From positions 1 through 40,566 of the forward strand of contig CAJURZ010000012.1 in assembly GCA_910588905.1 (NCBI GenBank): a stretch of 40,566 nucleotides of DNA, in the 5' to 3' direction. The notes under the pieces were generated by a model that did no database searches, was not told where the DNA came from, and saw only the letters and a program-made list of their open reading frames with translations. The translations under genes and the position numbers were made by a program. The stretch is from an uncultured Eggerthellaceae bacterium (GTDB taxonomy: Bacteria; Actinomycetota; Coriobacteriia; Coriobacteriales; Eggerthellaceae). Shown here piece after piece: positions 25,306 to 33,357 of the stretch (positions within the stretch are counted from its first letter, which is position 1; every line of letters begins with the position of its first letter).

Positions 25306-26268
25306 ATGAATAAGCGCGAGATCGTCTTAGCGGGCGGATGCTTCTGGGGCACGCAAGCCTATCTGAAGCGGTTACCCGGCGTATTGGAGACAGAAGTCGG
25401 GTATGCGAACTCCCTTTCGCCATACCCCACCTATGAAGAGGTCTGCACGGGAGCGACCGGAGCAGCCGAAGCAGTTCGCGTTACCTACGACAGAGACCTC
25501 ATCCCGCTACCTCTGCTGCTTGAGGGATACTTCCGTACTATCGATCCGACCTCGCTCAACCGCCAAGGGAGCGACCGGGGCACTCAATATCGAACGGGCA
25601 TCTATTGGATAGATGCGAGCGATGCTCCTGCCATCGCTTCTGCATTAACGAAGCTCGAACGGCACGTGGGGAAGCCCCTTCGCGTGGAAGCGCGATCGTT
25701 GGAGAACTTCTTCCCTGCGGAGGATCATCATCAGGATTACCTAGATGCGAACCCTGCAGGCTACTGCCATGTGAACCTCGCCGATGCCGAGGACTTCGTT
25801 GCGAGCCATCAGGCTGACTTTGCCATTGCTTCACAGCGCTATCAGAGACCCGATGACGAAACGCTGCAAGAGACGCTGGGCTCTCAAGCCTTCGCCGTCA
25901 CTCAGAAGGGTGCTACCGAGCGAGCCTTCTCGCACCCCTATGATCACCTGTTCGATGAGGGGATCTATGTGGATGCTGCAAGCGGAGAGCCGTTGTTCTC
26001 TTCCAAGGATAAGTTCGACTCCGGATGCGGATGGCCCGCGTTCACACGCCCGATCGCAGAAAGCTCCATCATGGAAGCCGTGGATACCACGCTTCCCGGC
26101 ATGCCGCGTACGGAGGTTCGCAGCGCCGCAAGCCAGAGTCACCTGGGGCATGTATTCGAGGATGGACCTGCGGAACTCGGCGGTCAACGCTACTGCATCA
26201 ATGGATCAGCCTTGCGCTTCATCCCTCGCGATCAGATGGAGGCAGAGGGGTACGGGTATCTGCTGTAA
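25306..26268 (+). CDS. msrAB: Fused peptide methionine sulfoxide reductase MsrA-MsrB
   Basis: 320 residues from ATG at 25306 (GAAGGAGAGCTGC before it). MsrA first: IVLAGGCFWGTQAYLKRLPG with catalytic Cys in GCFWG, GYANS, and EDHHQDYL. MsrB from about 185: SGEPLFSSKDKFDSGCGWPA and RYCINGSALRF, with the catalytic Cys in RYC; the zinc CxxC pairs of some MsrB are absent. MsrA reduces S-, MsrB R-methionine sulfoxide in oxidised proteins or free amino acid. Useful for an anaerobe exposed to oxidants. The same frame is open far upstream, but the terminator at 25096-25126 and the ribosome site fix this start. Confidence 0.93.
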   Translation: MNKREIVLAGGCFWGTQAYLKRLPGVLETEVGYANSLSPYPTYEEVCTGATGAAEAVRVTYDRDLIPLPLLLEGYFRTIDPTSLNRQGSDRGTQYRTGIYWIDASDAPAIASALTKLERHVGKPLRVEARSLENFFPAEDHHQDYLDANPAGYCHVNLADAEDFVASHQADFAIASQRYQRPDDETLQETLGSQAFAVTQKGATERAFSHPYDHLFDEGIYVDAASGEPLFSSKDKFDSGCGWPAFTRPIAESSIMEAVDTTLPGMPRTEVRSAASQSHLGHVFEDGPAELGGQRYCINGSALRFIPRDQMEAEGYGYLL

Positions 26269-26379
26269 GCCGAGGGACTATCGGAGCTGCTTCCCCGGCA
26301 ATGCCGAGCGATGCCTCACCGGAGCGCATTCCTTTGGATGGCCGCCAGACATGAACCCCATCATACCTTGTTACACGAA

Positions 26380-26456
26380 GAGCGATCCTAGGGAACTTCG
26401 GTGCGATAACTCGCTTGATGTCCTCTCATTCGCACCGTCTCAACCTAGGATCGTTC
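26380..26456. terminator. Large two-stage inverted repeat between convergent genes
   Basis: Outer stem CGATCCTAGG (26383-26392) / CCTAGGATCG (26444-26453), extended by a G-T, A-T and G-C pair. After a 6 x 6 internal loop follows an inner stem CGGTGCGA (26399-26406) / TCGCACCG (26430-26437) with a 23-nt loop. The right half enters the 3' end of the minus-strand gene. Likely a two-way terminator for msrAB and the opposite gene. Confidence 0.5.
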
Positions 26457-27978
26457 CGGGAAGCCACGTTGCGAAGAAGAATATCGAGCCCACGAAGAGG
26501 ATGAATGCAAGCACAGCTGCAGGCCTATTCACGCCGCCGCGCTTCGCAACGTATTCCAATAGGTCAGCACCTTGAAGATTCCTCTTGCGCCCTTTTCTCA
26601 AGACACTGGAATAACACGCCTGATATATCTTAGGAAAGAGGCACGCTACGACCATGAACGTCGGGAGCTGTATCAGCCTGGCCCCAACGAGAGGCAGGCC
26701 AACATCACTGCGCATGAGCAGTGCCAGCAAGAGAGCTCCTTCAAAATAGATCGTACCCAGGATCAAAGCTGACCAGTAGCGTTTTCGGTAGACCCAATAT
26801 ACCGGCCCCAGAAAGAAAGAACCGAAGCTGAATCCCGACCCCTTCTCCAGCCAATCCAAAACGGTGACATCACCAGGCTTCTCATCTGCATCACGGTCTT
26901 GTCCCCGTATGAAGGCATCTATCAAAGAAGCCTGGGAGATAGCAGGACGAGGCGGTTCGCCTAAAGACCAATTACGCCTCAACCTCTCCCAGTTCCGTCC
27001 CTCTTCATCAGGAGAATCGCCTTCTTTTCCATGGTATAGATAGTTCGTGAAAGGACCTTCGGGCGGCCATCCCTTATCATCTATACTGTAAGCCTCCAAC
27101 GTTGTGATGAAGCCCTCGTTCACATAGAGGACAAAACCCACCAGGCTGTCCCCGACATCAGCTTGAAGATCACTGATGATCACATCCTGTTTGAATCCAT
27201 CTATACGAAGCGATGCATCTCTCACTCTGAGATCGATGTAGTAGCCAACACCTGTGTACCATTCCTCGACGATCTCAGAGTTGTGGAATTGGTCCCTGAG
27301 CTGGCTGAGGAACGGGTCTCCTCCTGCTAAGAGGAAAGCTATCGGTTCAGCGATCAAGCGCCGGGATATGACCGCCTCGCCCCTCTTATCCTCTGGAGTC
27401 CATGGGCGCACCACATCGATGCCCTTGCAAGAAGAGGCCGGAGCGCATTCTGCCCAGTGGTTCTGGATGAAATCTTCATATTCGCTGACGTTGACACGAA
27501 GCGGTTGTTCGCAAAAGAGGTCATCCAAATCAGGTTTGCCCATGTCTTCCCAGAATATGCTCAGATCGAACGAAGCCTCATAGTGCCAACCCGAGTAGGT
27601 AGCGCGGTTCACATACGACCAATAGGCTGCCGAATAGAGGAGTCGCCGCCGAGCGCTTTCCCATTCGTCCTCGGAAATGCATGATGCGATCTTCTCAAGC
27701 GCTCTCTGTTCGTACTTCCAATCTGGATGCTCCTCGAAATTCAGGATGGCAAGCTCATAGATCGCATCCGAGGAGGACGAGTCAAGCGAGCTGAGGGCGT
27801 GGTCGAGCACGTGATGGGGCGGGATATACCCACCAGAAGTCGCAAGCAAGAGGAGCGCCCAATCGATCTTCGCAGACCATTCAAGCCACCAATAGGGCAT
27901 CCTGACACCAAGCGTATTCTCCACGCAGGGTCCACTTATAGAGAGGTGGCCATTCGAATCGAATATAGGAATCTTCAT
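26440..27978 (-). CDS. Large multi-domain protein with immunity-like and DUF2628-like parts
   Basis: 512 residues from ATG at 27978 (GGGAAGGTGTC before it). Three parts can be seen. N-terminal about 20-145 resembles DUF2247 (WLEWSAKIDWALLLLATSGG, DAIYELAIL, YSAAYWSYVNRA). Middle about 225-330 has the pattern EEWYTGVGYYIDLRV and SLVGFVLYVNEGFITTLEAY, seen in many small bacterial immunity-like proteins. C-terminal about 395-512 is membrane-bound, starting SFFLGPVYWVYRKRYWSALI, DUF2628-like. Similarity is by eye and moderate. A role in protection against a contact-dependent or polymorphic toxin is a guess from the domain kinds. Confidence 0.7.
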   Translation of the reverse strand: MKIPIFDSNGHLSISGPCVENTLGVRMPYWWLEWSAKIDWALLLLATSGGYIPPHHVLDHALSSLDSSSSDAIYELAILNFEEHPDWKYEQRALEKIASCISEDEWESARRRLLYSAAYWSYVNRATYSGWHYEASFDLSIFWEDMGKPDLDDLFCEQPLRVNVSEYEDFIQNHWAECAPASSCKGIDVVRPWTPEDKRGEAVISRRLIAEPIAFLLAGGDPFLSQLRDQFHNSEIVEEWYTGVGYYIDLRVRDASLRIDGFKQDVIISDLQADVGDSLVGFVLYVNEGFITTLEAYSIDDKGWPPEGPFTNYLYHGKEGDSPDEEGRNWERLRRNWSLGEPPRPAISQASLIDAFIRGQDRDADEKPGDVTVLDWLEKGSGFSFGSFFLGPVYWVYRKRYWSALILGTIYFEGALLLALLMRSDVGLPLVGARLIQLPTFMVVACLFPKIYQACYSSVLRKGRKRNLQGADLLEYVAKRGGVNRPAAVLAFILFVGSIFFFATWLPGTILG

Positions 27979-28089
27979 GACACCTTCCCCCCCATCGCAG
28001 CGGGCGCCTGCTCGAGTTGTAATGAAGGTTACGATGTTGATCGACGAACCCGCTTCTATCCTGACCGGCCAATCAGGCAACCACTGCTT

Positions 28090-30306
28090 TTACTCACCCC
28101 TGCAAAAGGCAACGAACCCTTCAGGCAGCGCATCTCCATTCGCTCGAGCGTTCTGATCGGCTATCTCTTCATAGTACTCCGGCTCGTGGATCAGGATAGG
28201 GATCCCTTTTCCGAACCTTTCCTGAATGAACCCTGAATCATGGAGTCCCTGCACCACTCTCACCAACATCTCAACGTAGTGCTTCGTTACATTCTCACCG
28301 ACAACCAATGCTTCATCGATCTCTGTGGGCGACATCGCATCCAGTTCTTCATTCGTATAGAAAACGACATTCGAATCCTGTAGCCAGCGGATGACCAGGT
28401 CTGAAGAACCTCCGACCGTCTCCTCCTTCCCGCCGAATACCATCTCGCTATTTTGCAGCCAGAAGGCGAAGTTCCATCGCGCTTCTTCGGCAGATGAAGC
28501 GCATGGGGTCATAACCCTTACCTGCTCCTCGGTGTTATAGCCAAGCGTCACCGTCGGCTCAAAGGGGTCATCGTCCCAATCCTGCACCCAAAGAGAGACT
28601 GCGTAGATATCCTGCGCTTCCCATGTGCTCATAGCCGCCTCGATGCACCTTCTCAACACTCTCTCTATAGGCCCATCAAGTGCGCTCGATCTCGTCTGTT
28701 CTATTGCTCTTTCCGCTGACTGTTGTTCCTCGGCATCACGGGAGGGCGTCTCTTCGAATTCGGTCACCCCATCAAGAAGCAACTCCATTTCCTCTCTGAA
28801 GTCTTCACGAGGCTCTTTGCAATAGGCTCGCTCTAAAGCCAGGTAAGCTTCTGCGCTCAAGCTCTCAAGCGGCAGCTTTTCTTCTTCCACCCAAAGCCTC
28901 AGATTGCGAACGGACATATTCCTGCAGCTATTCACGGGCGCAGTGAGACCTTTCAGAACCAGATCGAGACCCCAAGGCATCCTATGGTAAAGGTTCTGCA
29001 AAATAAAGCTGAGTCGGCTATACACCTCCCATTCTTCACCCCATCCAAGTTCATCGAGCGGCCTGTCTTCAATAGCCGATGCTGGAAGATTTGCACGGTA
29101 AGCCTCGATGAGCCTAGGGAGATGCTCCTTATCAGATACGTGCCCGCACTGACTGTAGTGACGATCGAAATCATCTTCGATGAGCTTCAAGAGCGTTTCT
29201 TTGTAAGGGATGCCAAGGTAAGCCGCAAGGTCCAACCCTTCTCCCTTCTTCACGGCCGAGACAACTTCGCGAGTGCATCTTTCATTGCGCAGCAAGCGGT
29301 CACACTGTTCTTCGAAGCCAGTGAAACCGCACCCTGGGGCATGCTCCAATAGATACAACAGGCGTTCGTAGTCTCCTAAGCCAAGATGGTACCGCTCAGC
29401 ATCTTTCAAGTAACGGCTTATCACGCCTTGCCAATCGTTGATCTGCGAAAGATCCCGGTCAGGACCGTCGATGATCCCCCACAAGATCCGACCAACAGCC
29501 TCGAACTCTTCATAGGTCATCCCTGACCGCATAAGGTCATCCGCTCCAGACTTCAAATAAGACTCCAGAGCGCATTCCGCAGCGGGGATATAACCCTCTA
29601 CACCGTGAAAGAGCAGCCAACGTTGCATCTCTTCCGTAGCGGGCTGGATCTCTTTAACGATATGAACTCTCCCCCACCCCTGTACCCTCTTTGCCAATTC
29701 GAAGAGCTCATTTGAAGCATCCTCCCAATGACGCATGTTCCACATCACATAGAGAGTGTATTCATCGGAAAGACCGAGAACCCTCATCAAGCGCTTCAGC
29801 TCATCATTCGGCTCACCATAGAGTTCAAGGATCGACAGTCCAACTTTCGGAAGAGGTATATCAACTGATGTGCAGAGACAGCCAACCGCATAGGAGAAGA
29901 GAGCATCTTCTTGTATAGAGGCAAGGTGATCGATCACATAAGCCTGGATCTCATCGATGATCCCGAGGATACGATATTCTTCATCCAGTTCGATGAAGGC
30001 GCGATCAGCCTCTTCCTTCCGACCAGCACATGCAGCTGATATTGCACGACCGATCCGAAAGCCGATATTCTTAGGAAGCGGCGAGAACCCCATACGATAC
30101 AGAGCGATTCCATCTTGAGCCCCATCCGCAAAACGAATCTTCGCCGCGGGATCATCGTAATCCTTGAGAGAAAAGGCATCTGGCAGCATCTGGCTTTTGA
30201 CGTTCGATTCGATGTAGTCATAGATCGACTGTATATGCTCTGGGTCATACACAGAACCCTTCGCCCTATACCTCCAGAACCTCTTTGCTTTATCGAGCAA
30301 GGTCAT
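28090..30306 (-). CDS. Large alpha-helical protein with DUF4303-like C-terminus
   Basis: 738 residues, soluble, starting at ATG 30306 after AAGGACAGCTGCA. The first 500 residues are a run of amphipathic helices rich in Leu, Glu and Arg, like a helical repeat scaffold. A charged linker (EETPSRDAEEQQSAERAIEQ) leads to a C-terminal domain from about 540 with IYAVSLWVQDWDDDPFEP and VTLGYNTEEQVRVM, resembling DUF4303. It is followed by the 512-residue gene on the same strand, and the two probably form one operon. Function not recognised. Confidence 0.68.
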   Translation of the reverse strand: MTLLDKAKRFWRYRAKGSVYDPEHIQSIYDYIESNVKSQMLPDAFSLKDYDDPAAKIRFADGAQDGIALYRMGFSPLPKNIGFRIGRAISAACAGRKEEADRAFIELDEEYRILGIIDEIQAYVIDHLASIQEDALFSYAVGCLCTSVDIPLPKVGLSILELYGEPNDELKRLMRVLGLSDEYTLYVMWNMRHWEDASNELFELAKRVQGWGRVHIVKEIQPATEEMQRWLLFHGVEGYIPAAECALESYLKSGADDLMRSGMTYEEFEAVGRILWGIIDGPDRDLSQINDWQGVISRYLKDAERYHLGLGDYERLLYLLEHAPGCGFTGFEEQCDRLLRNERCTREVVSAVKKGEGLDLAAYLGIPYKETLLKLIEDDFDRHYSQCGHVSDKEHLPRLIEAYRANLPASAIEDRPLDELGWGEEWEVYSRLSFILQNLYHRMPWGLDLVLKGLTAPVNSCRNMSVRNLRLWVEEEKLPLESLSAEAYLALERAYCKEPREDFREEMELLLDGVTEFEETPSRDAEEQQSAERAIEQTRSSALDGPIERVLRRCIEAAMSTWEAQDIYAVSLWVQDWDDDPFEPTVTLGYNTEEQVRVMTPCASSAEEARWNFAFWLQNSEMVFGGKEETVGGSSDLVIRWLQDSNVVFYTNEELDAMSPTEIDEALVVGENVTKHYVEMLVRVVQGLHDSGFIQERFGKGIPILIHEPEYYEEIADQNARANGDALPEGFVAFCRGE

Positions 30307-30613
30307 TGCAGCTGTCCTTATCAGATGGTTTCTGGCCCTCCGGTCACATTAGAACACACCGAACATGGTCGAGGCGCCGTCAGATGAAAGCTATCTTCCT
30401 TCCCGAACACGTCGAAGGGGCTTCCGGCCCTGTGGCCCTTTGGAGCCCGATGGGGCCGGTAGGGGGCAGAACGGCAACTCACTCGACACCATCTCATTGA
30501 CATCTTATCCTCCCCTTCGCGGCATCATCTTTGCAAAGCACCTGTTCTGCTATGGTTGCGAAAAGCCGTGAGATTCAACCGTCTTGCGTGATCCGAGGAT
30601 AGGAGGCAGCAAC
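30307..30613. other. 307-bp divergent intergenic region
   Basis: Start-side region of the 738-residue gene (minus) and the DIP1984-type gene (plus). No gene or clear operator is seen; the only firm signal is AGGAGG at 30602-30607 for the plus-strand gene. Confidence 0.4.
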
Positions 30614-31075
30614 ATGAAGCTCGCAGAAGCCCTTCAGGAGCGCGCCGATCTCAACCGGCGCATCGAGCAGATCAGGGGGAGGTTGCTTGAGAACAGCTTC
30701 ACCCAGAAAGGCACCAAACCGGCTGAATCCCCCGATGGGTTGCTGGGAGAGCTCGATCAAGCGGTTGCGCGCTTGGAGAGGCTCATCGCTGCGATCAATC
30801 ATGCGAATTCCACCACAACGATAGAGGGTAGGACGCTTACGGAGATCATCGCAGAGAAAGACTGCCTTGCTCAAAAGGTCTCGATCCTGCGTGATGTCAT
30901 CCAATCTGCCAGTGGGGCGATCACGCGCCATACACGATCTGAGATCATGATCGTGCGGACGGTCGATGTGCCAGCCCTACAGTATGAGGCTGATGTCCTG
31001 GCAAAGCGAATTCGCTTGCTCGATAACGAGCTGCAGGCTACGAATTGGTCAACAGAAATCGTCGTTGACCCCTAA
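30614..31075 (+). CDS. DIP1984-family protein
   Basis: 153 residues from ATG at 30614 (AGGAGGCAGCAAC upstream). The whole length follows the DIP1984 pattern: MKLAEALQERADLNRRIEQI, then LLGELDQAVARLERLIAAIN, the GRTLTEIIAEKDCLAQKVSI block, and RSEIMIVRTVDVPALQYEAD. Mostly long helices, probably a coiled-coil dimer. The family is sometimes labelled septicolysin-like, but no activity is established here. Confidence 0.88.
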   Translation: MKLAEALQERADLNRRIEQIRGRLLENSFTQKGTKPAESPDGLLGELDQAVARLERLIAAINHANSTTTIEGRTLTEIIAEKDCLAQKVSILRDVIQSASGAITRHTRSEIMIVRTVDVPALQYEADVLAKRIRLLDNELQATNWSTEIVVDP

Positions 31076-31477
31076 CGAGGGTCGCGGAATAGAACGGAGC
31101 TGGTAGCCACTTCAGAGCGAACATCAACATCGAAGACTGCGGGTCTTCGGCGGCAAACGCTATGACACGGCGTGGGTTCGAATCCCGTTTCACATCGCAG
31201 GTGCTCATCGTGACATCTGCATTGTCATGGCTCATCGTAACTACCATGATGTTGGCTGAAGAGGTGAGGGTGAGGCTTGGGGATCATTGCTCCGTATGCA
31301 GCCGGGACATTACGGCTTGCTTAGGATGTCCCGATGGTCTTGCGAGAAGTGCGAAAGCCGCCCGACGCTATCCCACGTTGCTCTGAGATTCCGTGTCGTG
31401 CCTCCCCGGTGGACCTTCGCGATGGGAGGGGCGAGGAGTCCGTTTGACTACCAGCCAGAATGCCACCGATGCAAGAC
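31076..31477. other. 402-bp stretch without a gene at the edge of the cassette-like region
   Basis: It begins with a 7-bp hairpin (CGAAGAC / GTCTTCG, 31131-31149) and holds a T-arm-like GTGGG-TTCGAAT-CCCGT at 31172-31188 without the rest of a tRNA. The first dispersed repeat copy lies at 31449-31468. Short frames here look random; the stretch reads like decayed or junction DNA. Confidence 0.5.
31449..31468 (-). repeat. Dispersed ~20-bp repeat, copy 1
   Basis: TACCAGCCAGAATGCCACCG; three mismatches to copies 2 and 4. Like copy 4 it is preceded by GTTTGACT. Just downstream of brnA. Confidence 0.7.
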
Positions 31478-31744
31478 TTATGCCGTGACTACGCCCTTGG
31501 CGCGGTCTGCTGATTGACGCAATCCCTGGTCGATGAACATCTTGATTACAGACTGACGGGGAACCGCCAGTCGCTCCGCCTCTTTATCCAAGTCACTTAC
31601 CATCCAAGCGGGAAAATCCACTACAACACGCTTGGTTGCTTTTGGATCAGTGACTACAGCGGATTCCAAGTCTAGATAAGGCATGATGTTTTCACCTTCA
31701 TCAAAGATGCGATCGAACTCTTCGGTGTTAATCTTCTTTCCCAT
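31478..31744 (-). CDS. brnA: BrnA-type antitoxin
   Basis: 88 residues. C-terminal ribbon-helix-helix part: KRVVVDFPAWMVSDLDKEAE, then RLAVPRQSVIKMFIDQGLRQ. The N-terminal half is the toxin-binding tail (INTEEFDRIFDEGE). It overlaps the toxin gene by 17 bp, toxin first, which is the usual brnTA order. It neutralises BrnT and, with it, represses the promoter; the inverted repeat at 32009-32033 is a good target. Confidence 0.87.
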   Translation of the reverse strand: MGKKINTEEFDRIFDEGENIMPYLDLESAVVTDPKATKRVVVDFPAWMVSDLDKEAERLAVPRQSVIKMFIDQGLRQSADRAKGVVTA

Positions 31745-31994
31745 AGAATGCCTCCTCGTTCTTCCGTGACCGCCTCACTGAGATGATGCGGATTCTCTCG
31801 CCTCGATAGGTGATAACGGCTGTCCAGCATCGTTCTTTCAATGTTCCGATAACGATGAATCTCTGCTCCCCGAAATCGTGTTCTACCGGGATAGTGATAT
31901 AGCGTGAATCCCACAGCATCTGCGCTTCTTCGAAGTCGATGCCGTGCTTCTCCTTGTTCGATTCGCTCTTTTTCGGGTCATACTCGAAATCCAT
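31728..31994 (-). CDS. brnT: BrnT-type ribonuclease toxin
   Basis: 88 residues with the whole BrnT pattern: MDFEYDPKKSESNKEKHGID, FEEAQMLWDSRYITIPVEHD, then QRFIVIGTLKERCWTAVITY and RIRIISVRRSRKNEEAFYG. BrnT folds like RelE and cuts RNA when free of BrnA. AGGAGTGGT precedes the ATG. The pair sits between repeat copies 1 and 2. Confidence 0.9.
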   Translation of the reverse strand: MDFEYDPKKSESNKEKHGIDFEEAQMLWDSRYITIPVEHDFGEQRFIVIGTLKERCWTAVITYRGERIRIISVRRSRKNEEAFYGKED

Positions 31995-32008
31995 ACCACT
32001 CCTATCAA

Positions 32009-32033
32009 ATATGATATAAAAATTATATCATAT
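32009..32033. promoter_or_regulatory. brnTA operator/promoter inverted repeat
   Basis: ATATGATATAA - AAA - TTATATCATAT: perfect 11-bp arms, 14 bp upstream of brnT. On the minus strand it contains TATAAT, so repressor binding would cover the -10. Confidence 0.65.
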
Positions 32034-32060
32034 GTATATAGTATTAGTAATTGATCTAAT

Positions 32061-32080
32061 TGCCAGTCAGAATGCCACTG
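32061..32080 (-). repeat. Dispersed ~20-bp repeat, copy 2
   Basis: TGCCAGTCAGAATGCCACTG, identical to copy 4 over 20 bp and followed by CTC in both. Between brnT and the next minus-strand gene. Confidence 0.8.
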
Positions 32081-32141
32081 CTCCGAAACATGACCCTCTT
32101 CGGGTATCTGCGAACGGATGGATAAACGCTCGTTCTTCCAC

Positions 32142-32489
32142 CTAGATAGTTCGACGGCTTGAGCGCAATGAGGCACCTTTCGCCATGATCTTATCGGCTA
32201 TCCACTCGTCCTTGCAGGCAAGCGTCCACCATCTTCCCTCAATGAGGATGTCTACCAGCCACTCTTTCTTCAGGCATCCCGACAAGTCCACCTTGTTCGT
32301 GTACTGCCAATGTTTCTTCATGATAGGGTCATCTATGACGAACGAATCCATCCTGAACCATGTACCCTCTTTGGGCGCTTTCACCTCAATGGCATCGTGG
32401 AGAAGGCGTACAGTACAAGGGAGGTCTTTCCCAGGATCCCTCCGTCGCATTGTGAAGCTAGGTGTGAGAAGCCAATTGATCAATCTCAT
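32142..32489 (-). CDS. Hypothetical protein
   Basis: 115 residues from ATG at 32489 (AGGAAG 9 bp upstream; a GTG three codons earlier is possible). Rich in Trp and Lys, with beta-type stretches (PCTVRLLHDAIEVKAPKEGT, WLVDILIEGRWWTLACKDEW) and a basic end. Could bind DNA or a membrane surface, but no family is recognised. It lies alone between repeat copies 2 and 3. Confidence 0.6.
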   Translation of the reverse strand: MRLINWLLTPSFTMRRRDPGKDLPCTVRLLHDAIEVKAPKEGTWFRMDSFVIDDPIMKKHWQYTNKVDLSGCLKKEWLVDILIEGRWWTLACKDEWIADKIMAKGASLRSSRRTI

Positions 32490-32511
32490 GTAGCCCACTT
32501 CCTAGTTTGAA

Positions 32512-32530
32512 TGTCAGTCAGAATGCCACT
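32512..32530 (-). repeat. Dispersed ~20-bp repeat, copy 3
   Basis: TGTCAGTCAGAATGCCACT, one mismatch to copies 2 and 4 over 19 bp; preceded by GTTTGA as in copies 1 and 4. Confidence 0.78.
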
Positions 32531-32593
32531 TTTTCAAAACGAACGAAGGCGACTATGCCATCTGGCCGCGAGCATTCCAACCGAGATGCCCGA

Positions 32594-32938
32594 TCAAGGC
32601 GCGTAGTCCTCTCTGCGCTTCTTGAAATCCTTCAACATCTTCTTGACATCACGCTCGGTTATGCCCCAGCCTTCGCCATATTGATAGCGCCGCACGGTAC
32701 CGTCCGCCATCGTAAGGACCAGATACGAGAAGCGCTCTATCACCGGATACTCCTTGGTGGATGCCAGCATCTCTAGGACCCCTCCGACGAAACCGCCCGC
32801 CAAGAAATCCAGTGTGGACCGCATGGGCGCTGGTTCGTATTCGACTCCGACTTGTACGTCTTCGGCATACGTTCCGATATAGGCGATAGATGACTTGGGT
32901 ATCCGCTCACCATAGAGGTAGATGTAGCTGTCTGTCAT
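32594..32938 (-). CDS. Hypothetical protein, small
   Basis: 114 residues; ATG at 32938 with GAGGG about 9 bp before. Starts YIYLYGERIPKSSIAYIGTY, has a short apolar Gly-rich segment (TLDFLAGGFVGGVLEML) that might touch the membrane, then a beta-type part (YLVLTMADGTVRRYQYGEGW) and a basic tail. No family recognised. It follows the 35-codon relic by 0 bp on the same strand. Confidence 0.6.
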   Translation of the reverse strand: MTDSYIYLYGERIPKSSIAYIGTYAEDVQVGVEYEPAPMRSTLDFLAGGFVGGVLEMLASTKEYPVIERFSYLVLTMADGTVRRYQYGEGWGITERDVKKMLKDFKKRREDYAP

Positions 32939-33046
32939 CTAAGCAGCCCTCAATCGGCCACCTGCGATCATGACGTAAAGCATCCTCAAGACCTGGCGCG
33001 TCTCAGTCTGCTCCTCAGTCGAGACACGAACGTATTCGTGCCTCAT
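32939..33046 (-). pseudogene. 35-codon ORF with a serine-recombinase-like start
   Basis: ATG at 33046 overlaps the upstream stop (ATGA). The peptide begins MRHEYVRVSTEEQTETRQVL; YVRVSTEEQ with following RQ is the usual N-terminal beta strand and catalytic Ser region of resolvases and invertases. It stops after 35 codons, without the rest of the domain. It is either the leftover of a recombinase gene or a small translated ORF; not a working enzyme. Confidence 0.45.
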
Positions 33047-33315
33047 GATGTTGCCCCCTTCAAATCTTCAAAGCTGATGATGTTCGCCTTGTGCTTGACG
33101 GGATTTCGCCAAGGCGTCTTACCATCCCATTCGACCTCGGCAGACTTTGGAGCAGAGATCGACTGGAAGTATCCACATTCGCACGTCTCGTAAGCGCCAT
33201 TAGGACTGAGGCTATGCTTCAGCTTCAGCGATCTGTGCGTGCACTTCGGACAGATGCGCTTCTGTTTGGAGAGCGATTCGAAATAGGGTGAGAAATCTGA
33301 CTTCTGAGATTCCAT
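33043..33315 (-). CDS. Hypothetical zinc-ribbon protein
   Basis: 90 residues from ATG at 33315 (AGAGGACCGGC before it). CPKC at about 22-25 and CECG at about 44-47 make a ribbon; the C-terminus (EWDGKTPWRNPVKHKANIIS) is basic. Probably a nucleic-acid or metal-binding protein, family unknown. It is the first gene after repeat copy 4. Confidence 0.62.
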   Translation of the reverse strand: MESQKSDFSPYFESLSKQKRICPKCTHRSLKLKHSLSPNGAYETCECGYFQSISAPKSAEVEWDGKTPWRNPVKHKANIISFEDLKGATS

Positions 33316-33357
33316 GCCGGTCCTCTCTGGAGCGGTTCTCACTATGGTAGGTTTGAC

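Noticed and set aside
24859..26268. A single 469-residue protein made of the small basic protein and MsrAB
   Set aside because: A terminator-like hairpin with T6 lies between the two parts, MsrAB has its own ribosome site at 25306, and the linking stretch is not protein-like.
26440..30306. Toxin-immunity operon with a toxin in the window
   Set aside because: No adjacent gene has toxin features such as a secretion module with a C-terminal toxin domain; only immunity-like parts are visible.
31083..31200. Possible tRNA gene
   Set aside because: A T-arm-like and an anticodon-arm-like hairpin (GAAGA / TCTTC with a 7-nt loop) exist, and 31083 onward looks slightly like the start of an initiator tRNA. 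No acceptor stem can be paired and the spacing is wrong.
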